NCBI RefSeq assembly: GCF_022668875.1
Contig: NZ_JAKGCR010000010.1
Location: 1 to 64,000, forward strand
Length of the DNA: 64,000 nucleotides
DNA from: Domibacillus sp. PGB-M46
GTDB lineage: Bacteria; Bacillota; Bacilli; Bacillales; Domibacillaceae
Direction of reading: 5' to 3'
Position numbers and translations under genes: made by a program. Numbering within the stretch: the first letter of the stretch is position 1; each line of letters starts with the position of its first letter. Under the pieces are notes generated by a model. The model had not been told where the DNA came from. It searched no databases and saw nothing but the letters and a program-made list of their open reading frames with translations. Positions 8,390 to 16,784 of the stretch are shown here, in pieces.

Positions 8390-9264
8390 ATGTATGATAG
8401 CGAGGTTACACAAAAAGCCATTGCCTTCATTGAGAGAACTTAACAGATATTCTTAACTTGAATTATTTTCCATACCCAGTGGAGTACTCTACGTATCTTT
8501 TACTGCGTGTCTTTAAACAAGAAACAGGTAAGTCAATTGGTGAATATATCCGCATTCGCCGGCTCGCTATGGCTGCAACGCTATTATTGCATTCTGAGAA
8601 ACTCATTAGTACAATCGCTTTTTATTTCACTTTCAATTACAAGAAGCAGTCACGCGAACCTTTAAAGAGGTATACAACTTGCCTTCAGAAAAGTATCGCC
8701 AAATGATGAAGAACATATGGATCGAAGAGGAGGAACAAGCGATGAGTATGACTGATTCCATTAAAGGCTGGTATTTAAGTGGTTCACTTCCCGAACTATA
8801 TGACATTTCTATAGATACGAATTTTTTTCACACAGGAACTAAAGCCGGGCTGCTCGCCGTAAAAAGTGAAGAATCGTGTAGCAGTTTGGGACGATGACGC
8901 AAGGTTTTCAAGCCGGGCAAATTGTGGGGAAGCGTTTAAAATTGTCCTGCTATTTTAAAAAAAAAATGCCACAAAATGTGCAGTTTGGCTGCGGGTAGAC
9001 AATGCAGACGATGACACACTACCATTTGATAATATGAGCGATTGCCCAATTGAAGGAACAACTGACTAAAATCATTATTCTATCGTATTGAATGTTCCTG
9101 AACAAAGCGCCTCGATTTTCTTCGATGTTTTACTCATTGGAGAAGGAAGAGTATGGGCAGATGGGTTTTGTTTAGAGGAAGTAGACAAGAAATTACCTCT
9201 AACCAATATGCTGGTCATTGAAAAGCTCTTCAAGCAGCCAAGCAACTTGGATTTTATCGAATAG
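8390..9264 (+). pseudogene. AraC-family transcriptional regulator, multiply frameshifted
   Basis: Pieces of one AraC-type regulator appear in order in different frames. MYDSEVTQKAIAFIER is followed by a stop, then LLRVFKQETGKSIGEYIRIRRLAMAATLLL (the second HTH of the AraC domain), then LPSEKYRQMMKNIW, and finally a C-terminal effector-like domain running to about 9264 (VLNVPEQSASIFFD, GEGRVWADGFCLEEVDKKLP). At least three frameshifts or stops and an A-run near 8960 break it. No complete product can be made. Its presence among the partition arrays shows relaxed selection for cargo in this region. Confidence 0.85.
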
Positions 9265-9689
9265 CAAATCTTCTTACTTTTTCTCACTGCTTCCTATTCG
9301 CTCTACGTTCATTACGTTCACTATATAATAGAAGAAACACGGTAAAAGATTGTTTCAAAAACAAACTATAGAGAAGATAAAAAGAGTTCATTTTACTTGT
9401 TTTTTTAAGTAAAAGGGAGGCTTTTTTATCTTCTCTTGAAGGGCTGCCCAATTGATTTAACTTTTGGTTGAGTGATATAAAAGGCTGTAAGCTCTTCTCA
9501 TCACGATAACTGAGGTATATTGAGTGGTGAGAGATAAGGAACAACCCCCTTGCTTTAAAAATTTATCACTCCACTAAATGTGGTCATGAACGGAGAGGCC
9601 TTCCGGGGAAGAAATTAAAATGTTTTAGAACTGTGGCATGTATAAAATGTTTTCCTTCAAGAGATAAATAGAGTAGGCACGCTTATAAT

Positions 9690-9769
9690 GTATACTTATA
9701 GATATGTATATGTATATACTTATTTACAATTATACTTATATACACATATACATATATACTTGTATATTT
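9690..9769. repeat. Octad array C: ten 8-bp units
   Basis: Ten contiguous 8-bp units run in phase; seven match RTATAYNN fully and three (ATAGATAT, ATTTACAA, TTATACTT) are degenerate. The strict 8-bp phase across degenerate units argues for protein binding along one face of DNA rather than simple AT richness. Confidence 0.85.
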
Positions 9770-10262
9770 ATAATTTGCTTAGCTTATGATTAAGATGAAT
9801 CTTCTTTATTACCTGCATAAAGAATGGTTCGTTTCACAAGCAGAAATTGATTTTCCTCTTAACCGGATTTAAGATCCTTGCCAGCAGTTCACCTCTCTAT
9901 ACTGTTTTTCAGTTTTACTCCTTAATCCCCTCATGTTTCTTTTTCCCAGTGAACAAAAATATGTTTCTTAGCCTTTAAACAGGACCCTGCTTCGTAAAGG
10001 AACAAATGGCTCCATAGAGCATATGATCCGTCTTCTTTACTCCGTTAGCTTTTTATGAAAGGGAAGGGGGAGCAAGCAGCCTGGTAACAGCCCAGGAACA
10101 TATAGAAAGACCTACATAAAAGTGAGTTAAGCTGAATGTTGAAACATACTACCGTAATATCAAAGAACTAACTACGTAATCTTTTCTATTTATTTGCTGA
10201 TAAGGCTGTTGTTTGTAAGCAAAGTAAAAGATTCTGCCCATACTTGCTTTCCTTTTAAGCGT

Positions 10263-10334
10263 GTATATCCATATACAAATAGATTAGTATACTTATATAT
10301 ATGTATATGGATATACATATATATAAGTATACTT
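10263..10334. repeat. Octad array D: nine units with a near-perfect dyad
   Basis: Nine 8-bp units are in phase. Positions 10286-10333 form a perfect inverted repeat with 23-bp arms and a GG spacer at 10309-10310. Confidence 0.88.
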
Positions 10335-10619
10335 GCGAAGCTTCTATGGTTAGGCTGTTATTTTTATTTTTTGTCTACCTCTCTTTATTCAATGCCTTAC
10401 ATTCATAAAGACTTTTTCCAACTCAAAGAAATAAAGATATCTGGCAAGTGGAGTTTACTGGCTCTCTACTATATTTTCCAGTTTGGTTCTCGTATAAGAA
10501 TGGCCGACATGCGATACAAATGTTCAAACTGTTCTACTTGATCTTGCTTATTACTTCCTTAGTGATTCGCTTTTATCTATTAAAGAAGGGAGCAGAAAGA
10601 ACAAAAAGGAGAATTCAAT

Positions 10620-10675
10620 GTATATTCGTATGTGCATATACATATATATTTGTATATCCATCTATGTGTATACCT
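10620..10675. repeat. Octad array E: seven units
   Basis: Seven 8-bp units in phase: GTATATTC first, GTATACCT last, with GTATGTGC and ATCTATGT as degenerate members. Confidence 0.8.
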
Positions 10676-10811
10676 ATTTACTTTGCCCAAGGGAATAAGG
10701 GGTTTCTTTTCCGTCTCCCCATAAAAGTCATTGTACAAGGCCATGCTTAAAGAAAAGGATTGATCCATCAATATTTAATCAGAGTCACCTAATCTGTCTA
10801 CAAATAAATAT

Positions 10812-10851
10812 GTATATGTGTATACAGATATATGAGTATATTTGTATACGC
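10812..10851. repeat. Octad array F: five units
   Basis: Five 8-bp units in phase, from GTATATGT to GTATACGC; all five fit RTATAYNN. Confidence 0.8.
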
Positions 10852-11052
10852 GATATTTCTGAGCTTACTATGAAGTTAGCAGAAAGTTTTATTCGCGCTT
10901 CTCCTCTTAACACTTCTAGATTCATACACTTGTATAAAGTATTTAACGCAGTAAGTGACTGGTTACGCCTTTCCTGCTCAGGTAATTGTTCTTAACAATC
11001 GTTTTGGCAGTCAGCTTTAGCTTTCTTACACAACGGACTCAACCTCTTTTAA

Positions 11053-11102
11053 CACGTACAGCTATAGAGAGGATAGACGACACCTCTCTATAACTGCACG
11101 TG
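11053..11102. other. Long hairpin, 20-bp stem and 10-base loop
   Basis: The arm starting CACGTACAG pairs with the arm ending TGCACGTG over 20 positions with two mismatches or wobbles. There is no T run, so it is not an ordinary terminator. Between octad arrays and upstream of parA module 2 it could be a single-strand origin, a copy-control RNA structure or a protein site. Confidence 0.65.
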
Positions 11103-11217
11103 AGTCATCCTGAATTTACTTAGATTTTAATAACATAGGAACATAGAAGTCAGACTAACAGTAGTTTATGGTCACGGTACAGAAGGGGACCTTACTCATT
11201 TCTCCATTCAAAAATAC

Positions 11218-11281
11218 GTATACAAGTAGATGGATATATGAGTATACATGTATTTTTGTATATTTGTAGATATGTATATAT
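11218..11281. repeat. Octad array G: eight units, some GTAGAT type
   Basis: Eight 8-bp units in phase beginning GTATACAA at 11218 and ending GTATATAT. Two units (GTAGATGG, GTAGATAT) carry the GTAGAY core that dominates array H near the origin. Confidence 0.82.
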
Positions 11282-11414
11282 GGCTTTTTTGCATCCCGCT
11301 TACTATACAAAAACTCAATTATAACAAGACTTAACAATAAAAAAGTGATATGATGACTTTAACTATAACAAATGTCTACATGTATATTGTAGATAAAAAG
11401 GGAGAGTGCCTACA

Positions 11415-12242
11415 ATGTCGAAACCATGTACTGTCGTTACTTTTGGAAATTTTAAAGGTGGGACGGGAAAAACAACGAACAGCACGATGATTGCTTACAC
11501 ACTATCAAACATGGGATATAAAGTATTACTCAGCGACCAGGATCCCCAAGCGAATGCAACGAGCCTTTATTTGCGTACAAAAGCGCTTATATCGGATGAA
11601 ATTGTTTCTTTTGACCGGACTCTTATGACAGCTATTCAAGCGGAAGATTTATCTAGTATTGTGACAGAAGTAAAGGACAATCTATATTTGCTGCCAAGCT
11701 TCAGTGACTTTGCTCTTTATCCAAAGTTTCTGGAAAAAAAATTCCCTAATAATTTAGATCGTGTACAATACTTTTCTACATTATTAGAACCATTAAAGAA
11801 AGATTTTGATTTTATCTTTATTGATGTACCGCCAACGATCTCGGATATTACGGATTCGGCTCTTTATGCTTCTGATTTCGTAGTAGTTGTTCTTCAAACC
11901 CAGGAACGCAGCTTACAGGGTGCTGAAATGTTTACAAAATATCTTCAATCATTGATTGATGACTACGATGCACATATGGATATCCTTGGTATCCTGCCTG
12001 TTTTATTAAAAAACGGTGCGCCTGTGGATATTGCTACACTTGAAAACGCAAAAGAGATTTTCGGCGAGCATAATATTTTTGAAACGCTCGTAAAAAATAT
12101 GGAACGCTTGAAGCGCTACGATATTACTGGAATTTCAGATGAGGACATGCACGACAAAAAAGTCATGAAAAGCTATCGCGAAGTAACAGAAGAATTTCTT
12201 AAGCGCTGGGAACAAGAAGTAGGAGTGACTAATAATGTCTGA
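11415..12242 (+). CDS. parA: ParA-family partition ATPase (module 2)
   Basis: A 275-residue ParA/Soj-like ATPase. The Walker A box is FGNFKGGTGKTTNST (signature Lys14, catalytic Lys19), A-prime is VLLSDQDPQANAT and Walker B is FDFIFIDVPPTISDI. It is diverged from module 1 and has the canonical Gly in Walker A. I chose ATG 11415 (MSKPCTVV), which has GGGAGAG upstream, over the GTG at 11406. The downstream RHH gene overlaps by 8 bases, so this is a coupled partition operon. Octad array G and an octad-like pair at 11374 lie just upstream, suggesting autoregulation by the RHH protein. Confidence 0.92.
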   Translation: MSKPCTVVTFGNFKGGTGKTTNSTMIAYTLSNMGYKVLLSDQDPQANATSLYLRTKALISDEIVSFDRTLMTAIQAEDLSSIVTEVKDNLYLLPSFSDFALYPKFLEKKFPNNLDRVQYFSTLLEPLKKDFDFIFIDVPPTISDITDSALYASDFVVVVLQTQERSLQGAEMFTKYLQSLIDDYDAHMDILGILPVLLKNGAPVDIATLENAKEIFGEHNIFETLVKNMERLKRYDITGISDEDMHDKKVMKSYREVTEEFLKRWEQEVGVTNNV

Positions 12243-12594
12243 TTTATTAAAGAAGAAACCCAATAAGCTCTTAAACAGAGGCAAGCAAATTACGCCTAAC
12301 ACGACTTTTTCTCTTGATAATGATAGTTTTAATAAACCTAGCATCGCTACAGACCCAACACCTCCGGAAAAGAAAGAAACGCAGACAAAAAGAGTACAGC
12401 CGGGAACGACAACCGTTCGGGTTAGTACGACAACAAAAGAAAAGCTGAATGGCCTTGTTACCTTAGGGATTGCAGAAAGCGTCGACAGTCTATTGGAGAT
12501 CTTAGTAGAAGAATACCAGTCGAACTACCTTACTAAAGAACAAAAGAAACAGTATTCTTTAATACTCGACATCTATGCCAGCCGAAAAAAATAA
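12235..12594 (+). CDS. Ribbon-helix-helix protein, likely centromere-binding partner of ParA (module 2)
   Basis: A 119-residue protein. The N-terminal half is basic and low in structure; residues about 60-102 (TTTVRVSTTTKEKLNGLVTLGIAESVDSLLEILVEEY) form an RHH fold with strand TVRVST as DNA reader. It overlaps the ParA stop by 8 bases and ends at a strong terminator. It differs clearly in its strand residues from the module 1 partner (RQISAY), so the two are likely to read different DNA sites, which would keep two partition systems from interfering. The family-level call is inferred from size, position and fold pattern. Confidence 0.75.
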   Translation: MSDLLKKKPNKLLNRGKQITPNTTFSLDNDSFNKPSIATDPTPPEKKETQTKRVQPGTTTVRVSTTTKEKLNGLVTLGIAESVDSLLEILVEEYQSNYLTKEQKKQYSLILDIYASRKK

Positions 12595-12634
12595 AAGATA
12601 CCCCCAATTGTCTGGGGGTATCTTTTATTTTTTT
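12592..12634 (+). terminator. Terminator of the parA-RHH module 2 operon
   Basis: AAAAGATACCCCC pairs with GGGGGTATCTTTT across an 8-base loop, and a T-rich run follows. Confidence 0.9.
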
Positions 12635-12692
12635 CATCAAAATCGCCCAAAAAAGAGTCTTTTTTTATGCACAAGTGGATAAAAATAAAACG

Positions 12693-12756
12693 GTAGATTT
12701 ATAGATGTGTGGATAAGTAGATTTATCTACTTATACTTTTGTAGACTTATCTACAA
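12693..12756. repeat. Octad array H: variant GTAGAY/RTCTAC units at the origin
   Basis: Eight 8-bp units in phase but with core GTAGAT or ATCTAC instead of GTATAT. One unit, GTGGATAA, is also part of the DnaA box at 12708. The variant core may be a second specificity or a weaker site. Confidence 0.75.
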
Positions 12757-12824
12757 TGTTAAAAGGTGAGCAAAGTTATCCACAACGAAAAACCCTATTG
12801 TACCAAGGGTTCAAGCGTCTTAAT

Positions 12825-12907
12825 GTATACATGTATACATTTTTCAATCATTCTATTTTATATACATAGTTACTTGTATACATGTATTTGTGTATACATA
12901 TCTACCA
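12825..12907. repeat. Octad array I: split array
   Basis: Two GTATACAT units at 12825-12840 are followed, after a 19-base gap that breaks the phase, by six units from 12860 (ATATACAT) to 12907 (ATCTACCA). Confidence 0.7.
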
Positions 12908-13120
12908 TATTGCAAAACCGCCCAAAACCCTATTGCAGTGCGGGTTTTTATTGTTTACAATTTGAAATATCAACAGTTGTCCACAACCAAACAAAAAAAT
13001 GGGCAGCAGAGAATCTACAAAAATGAAAACTAAAAAAATAAAAAGGCAAAAGCGTGTTGCAAAGATGCTACCAACATCTTTACAACCATTCACCGTGAAC
13101 CACCCACGGTAAACACCTGC

Positions 13121-13195
13121 TTTTACCTTCTTGAATACCTCTATTTATATGTTTATTTTACGATAAATAGACGGTATTTTCAAGAGGTATCTTTC
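13121..13195. repeat. Imperfect inverted repeat upstream of rep
   Basis: CTTGAATACC with CTATTTAT faces ATAAATAG with CGGTATTTTCAAG around a T-rich centre. A shorter hairpin TACCG-ATAAA-CGGTA follows at about 13219-13233, just before the gene. These may be Rep binding sites or copy-control RNA structures. Confidence 0.5.
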
Positions 13196-13271
13196 TGTTG
13201 CAGATCGACGGCGTGTTTACCGATAAACGGTAGATGCGCCTTTTTGTTTTCTGGAAACGGAGGCAAATAGC

Positions 13272-14267
13272 ATGACTGCAAGTGTAGTAATTTCAGTTAG
13301 TGAATTTAAAGAGATGAACGATTATGTTCCGTTCACTAAAACACATCAGGAACAGCAGGATATGAAGTTAACACTTTTAAAAATGGTTGAAGCCATCTAC
13401 GGTGATCGGTATTACCGCTTAAAAGAAGGGACCAGAAAAGCGATCGATATGATGTGCTGGTTTGCAGCAGAGAAAGGCTTCTTTTTTGCCAGCGATGACT
13501 ACCTGGCCGCCCGGTATGGCGTTACAGATAAAACGGTCCGCAATATTTCGAAAAAACTTCGGGATCATGGCGTGATTCAAACGATCTACCGGCGTTCAAG
13601 CACACAAAACGGTCTTAGTGCACCTATTCATTTATTCACAGCCCATCCTTATTTCGATCACTGGAAACAAGTTCTTCAACTGTCAGATTTCCAAGCTGAT
13701 TTCCAAGCTGAAAAAGCTGAAATCCCTTGTGAGAGTAAGGCTGAACAGACAAAAAAAGTTTCTACCAAGTATTTATCTTTTAATAAAAATCTTTTAAAGA
13801 TCTTACGTAAGGAGAATCGTCTTGGTTCCACCTTTACACCAAAAAACGTTCCGCAAACATTTATCAAAGCTGTAAAACCATTTTTTGATGAAGCAGCAGA
13901 CATCTACCATTTGTGGGGCAAAGCCATACTTGCTTATAAAAAGTTTAATCTTTCTCAAGTGCTTGAGTCTTATGAAGAAATGGTAATTGAAGCATTTAAA
14001 CAATCTGTATTCGCTCATAAGCAAAGAAGAATTAGAAAAGATTTTAATGGTTATTTCTATGGCACTCTCGTACGCATGTTTACATACAAAAAACGCGAAG
14101 AAACGTTTATTAGTCATCCGACGATTTTTAACTGGCTGGAAGAAGAGGAAGAGAGCACAATTCCTCATAAGGAAGTCAGCAGACAAAGCTGGCAGGAACA
14201 AATTAATCAGTTGATGCAAAAAGAAGATCAGCGTATTCAATTTCATCCAGACGAAATTCCTTACTAA
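13272..14267 (+). CDS. Putative plasmid replication initiation protein with winged-helix domain
   Basis: A 331-residue cytoplasmic protein. Residues about 55-110 form a winged helix-turn-helix (DDYLAARYGVTDKTVRNISKKLRDHGVIQTIYRR), as in replisome-organiser or RepA-type initiators. The remaining sequence is basic and helical without a motif I recognise (KRRIRKDFNGYFYGTLVRMF near 255). GGAGG lies about 9 bases before the ATG. Position immediately after a DnaA-box region and a ParA module is the main argument for a replication role. It could instead be a transcription factor. I do not recognise the specific Rep family. Confidence 0.65.
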   Translation: MTASVVISVSEFKEMNDYVPFTKTHQEQQDMKLTLLKMVEAIYGDRYYRLKEGTRKAIDMMCWFAAEKGFFFASDDYLAARYGVTDKTVRNISKKLRDHGVIQTIYRRSSTQNGLSAPIHLFTAHPYFDHWKQVLQLSDFQADFQAEKAEIPCESKAEQTKKVSTKYLSFNKNLLKILRKENRLGSTFTPKNVPQTFIKAVKPFFDEAADIYHLWGKAILAYKKFNLSQVLESYEEMVIEAFKQSVFAHKQRRIRKDFNGYFYGTLVRMFTYKKREETFISHPTIFNWLEEEEESTIPHKEVSRQSWQEQINQLMQKEDQRIQFHPDEIPY

Positions 14268-15338
14268 AAGCAGAGTGTAGAAATTAACTATTTGCTTTTA
14301 TAATGGTTTCTTAACAGAGAAAATATGTTTGCATATGAAGTGATTCGTGGCTGCATGTTTACGAGAAAAACATATGGTTATTTACAGCTGCTCATTTTAA
14401 TCGTGAAATAAGAATAAAAGTGGCTGCTTTTCAATAGAATGCTGACTTTTGCAAGAAGTATAAAACAGTTTTGTGTCTGCAGTAGAGTAGTACACGCTTG
14501 TTTTCTTTGGAGAAAACGGGGATATGGCCGTGTTTTATAAACAATGTAATAAAAAAGCGTCATTCTATTATCACCTACTATGAAGCAGGTTTATTGAGGG
14601 TGCAAATAAGATAGGAACCCATCATGCTTTTTGATGAGAAAAAAACAGTTTTTTAAATAGTTACTTTATTTAGAATACAATATTTTACTGTTATTTTTCA
14701 ACTAAAAATTCTGCATTTATGTTTAAAATTTACTGACAAAAGCAGAAGGACCCGTGAGATCAGCTATTTTTTTAAACAAGCTGGACTTGCCTGCTTAGTA
14801 AAGAAATGATGATTCTTAAAACGCTCCCTTTGACTATAAGCATAGGGAAAGTATTACTCAACAAGATATGGCGCGGACCTTGTTTGTTGTACTTAAGTAT
14901 AAAATCAAAGCCAGGCTGTAGGGGCAGGGCGTCGTATTTACCAGGTTCTTTATCTACAAGGGGTGAAGAAGATCCTTCTTGAGGCTGCACTGTAGATTGG
15001 GATAGTATGCGCATGGAGACCATGGTGTGCTAATCATGATAAATGGTTTTTGATTTTCTTTCGTTTAGAAAATATCTGATCGTCCGCTTTTTGTTCTTTC
15101 AATCGTTCGAGACGAGGGGAGATAGAGGGGGTAAGCAGCAGTCTATTTTAAAAAAAGAGAGGATGCCGATTCCGTCCGTATAAGAAAGTTCCTGGATTAA
15201 ATCTACATAATCAGAAAAGCAGAGCGGCCATGCTTGCATGCCAAGGGTACATGTACCGGCAGCAGGTTACTTTCCTATAGCAGCTCAAGAGTGACTCAGT
15301 CCTTTAGCCAGGCGGATTCGCCCGTTTTCTATTCACTA

Positions 15339-15434
15339 ATATACAATAATACCTATATACTCATTTACAAGTATTCTTGTATATAAGTATACGAGTAATT
15401 TTGTATATATGTATACCTATATACATATATACAC
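15339..15434. repeat. Octad array K: twelve units, the longest
   Basis: Twelve contiguous 8-bp units in phase, from ATATACAA to ATATACAC; eight match RTATAYNN fully. Left units are mostly of ATATAC form and the middle ones of GTATAT or GTATAC form. It separates the replicon genes from the fructosamine operon. Confidence 0.88.
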
Positions 15435-15650
15435 ATTCTGAGCTATTTCTTTTTTCTTTTATACAAAAAAATATTGCAAAAAAGAAAGCGCTTTAATATA
15501 ATGTTTTCAACACCAAGCCCTTTAAAAGGTTTTGCATTTTCAGAAATAACGTCAGTAAATCTGACAAATTCATTGTGCAGGCTTAGCGATCTCTGCATAA
15601 TAATGGTATTCCTTAAAAAAGCGGAAGCAAAGAATTTCAAATGGGGATTG

Positions 15651-15686
15651 TGGTATATACCAAAATGATTTTTCTGGTATATACCA
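15651..15686. promoter_or_regulatory. Two GGTATATACC operators upstream of frlB
   Basis: Two identical 12-bp palindromes TGGTATATACCA lie at 15651-15662 and 15675-15686, centres 24 bp apart, just before the frlB ribosome binding site. They closely resemble the operators of HutC-type GntR regulators such as NagR and FrlR (GGT..AGACC type). The GntR proteins at 20029 and 21832 are candidates to bind them. Confidence 0.8.
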
Positions 15687-15710
15687 ATGAAAATAAAAGG
15701 AGTGGATAGT

Positions 15711-16724
15711 ATGTTAAATTTTAGTCAGGAAAGGTACTTAAAGGTTACGGAAGGAGCGCTTGCCTTAAGAAGCCAAGTTGAGCAGACTGCCGATGAGATT
15801 TCAAAAAAAGGATTTAAAAATGTTTTTCTTCTTGGATCAGGCGGATCCATTGCTATCATGTATCCTTTTGAATACATGCTCAACTCACTTTCAACGATTC
15901 CTTCTTATGCTGAAATTGCTTCAGAATTCATGCTTCAAAACCATAAACAGTTTACAAAAGAGTCACTCGTTATTTTATCTTCATTATCTGGTACAACAGA
16001 AGAAACTGTAGCCGCTGCAGAATATTGTAAACAGCATGGGGTAACCTCTATTGGGTTAGTCGGTGAAATGGGAACACCACTTGCGGGCCTTGTGGATTAT
16101 CCAATTGCCAACTATGCAGAAAACGATTTTGCTGCAGATTCAATTAATTTACAAATGTATATGCTTGTTTTTCGTCTTATTCATAATCACGGTGAATTTG
16201 AGCAATATGAGACATTTATCGATCAGCTTCAAACCATTCCACAGCAGCTGATTAAAGTAAAAGAATTAACAGATCCTAAAGCAGCAGACTTTGCAGCTCG
16301 TTATAAAAATGAAGACTATCATATGCTCGTTGGATCGGGTACTGCCTGGGGCCGTACATATGCTTATGCGATGTGCGTGCTGGAGGAAATGCAGTGGATT
16401 CGTACAAAGTCCATTCATGCCGCTGAATTTTTCCATGGCACAATCGAATTAGTAGAAGAAGACTTAAGTATGATTCTTTTGAAATGTGAAGATGAAACAC
16501 GCCCATTAATGGAGCGCGTGGAGCGGTTCGCGGAGAAATATACAAAGAAGCTGAGCATTTTTGATACAGCTGATTACCCGCTGGACGGAATCAGCCAGGA
16601 ATTTAGAAAATATTTAGCTCCGCTCGTATTGGCCACCGCTTTGCAGCGAGTCAGCATTCATTTAGAAAAGCAAAGAGGGCATTCGTTAGAAACACGCCGC
16701 TATTATCGTACGGTAGCGTATTAA
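15711..16724 (+). CDS. frlB: Fructosamine-6-phosphate deglycase-like SIS-domain protein
   Basis: A 337-residue cytoplasmic enzyme of the SIS sugar isomerase family. It is predicted to split a phosphorylated Amadori compound (for example fructoselysine 6-phosphate) into glucose 6-phosphate and the free amino acid. The first SIS domain has FLLGSGGSIAIMYP and SSLSGTTEETVAAAEY; the second has LVGSGTAWGRTYAYAMCVLEEMQW and AAEFFHGTIELV with the catalytic Glu/His region. The C-terminal RRYYR matches the FrlB ending. ATG 15711 is preceded by AAAGGAG. It heads an operon with ABC transporter genes and an FrlD-like kinase, which supports the assignment over a GlmS-type role. The exact amino-acid adduct is unknown. 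Confidence 0.82.
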   Translation: MLNFSQERYLKVTEGALALRSQVEQTADEISKKGFKNVFLLGSGGSIAIMYPFEYMLNSLSTIPSYAEIASEFMLQNHKQFTKESLVILSSLSGTTEETVAAAEYCKQHGVTSIGLVGEMGTPLAGLVDYPIANYAENDFAADSINLQMYMLVFRLIHNHGEFEQYETFIDQLQTIPQQLIKVKELTDPKAADFAARYKNEDYHMLVGSGTAWGRTYAYAMCVLEEMQWIRTKSIHAAEFFHGTIELVEEDLSMILLKCEDETRPLMERVERFAEKYTKKLSIFDTADYPLDGISQEFRKYLAPLVLATALQRVSIHLEKQRGHSLETRRYYRTVAY

Positions 16725-16731
16725 ACACTTT

Positions 16732-16757
16732 CCCGCTTTGGTCTATACCAAAGTGGG
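16732..16757 (+). promoter_or_regulatory. Hairpin/operator between frlB and the binding-protein gene
   Basis: CCCGCTTTGG and CCAAAGTGGG form a 10-bp stem around TCTATA. The centre GGTCTATACC is also a third match to the upstream regulator palindromes. It could act as an RNA hairpin tuning expression of the downstream binding protein, or as an intragenic operator. Confidence 0.6.
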
Positions 16758-16784
16758 GAATATAAATGTAGAGGAGGATGGAAA

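Larger units (their letters stand above)
9265..11414. other. 2.1-kb gene-free region holding five octad arrays
   Basis: No reading frame here has both a ribosome binding site and protein-like composition. The stretch contains octad arrays at 9690, 10263, 10620, 10812 and 11218 and a 20-bp stem hairpin at 11053. A weak pair of octad-like units (GTCTACAT, GTATATTG at 11374-11389) lies just before parA module 2 and may be its operator. The organisation resembles a centromere or origin region rather than decayed genes. Confidence 0.6.
12674..12985. other. Putative replication origin with DnaA boxes
   Basis: Two perfect DnaA boxes are visible: TGTGGATAA at 12708-12716 and TTATCCACA at 12776-12784. 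Two one-mismatch boxes lie at 12674-12682 (AGTGGATAA) and 12977-12985 (TTGTCCACA). They are interleaved with octad arrays H and I and precede the Rep-like gene. That combination is what a DnaA-dependent plasmid origin looks like. Origin function is inferred. Confidence 0.65.
14268..15710. other. Gene-poor region between rep and the frl operon
   Basis: No gene I can support. It contains octad array K (15339-15434), a weak cre-like GAAAGCGCTT near 15484 and the regulator sites at 15651-15686. Minus-strand frames around 14772-15023 have no ribosome binding site or motif. Confidence 0.5.

Noticed and set aside
8458-8897. Two small plus-strand genes
   Set aside because: They are consecutive fragments of one frameshifted AraC regulator, so they were merged into the pseudogene at 8390-9264.
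10194-10995. Tyr/Ile-rich reading frames across arrays D-F
   Set aside because: They translate the octads themselves (repeated YICI/YTYI strings), have no ribosome binding sites and are open on both strands, so they are repeat artefacts.
6023-12907. AT-rich repeat arrays as a CRISPR array or simple microsatellite
   Set aside because: Units are 8 bp without unique spacers, and the two variable bases and unit orientation differ in an ordered way. That excludes CRISPR and argues against plain TA slippage.
14772-15023. Minus-strand frame of 83 codons
   Set aside because: No ribosome binding site, no recognisable motif, and no conserved neighbourhood; too weak to call a gene.
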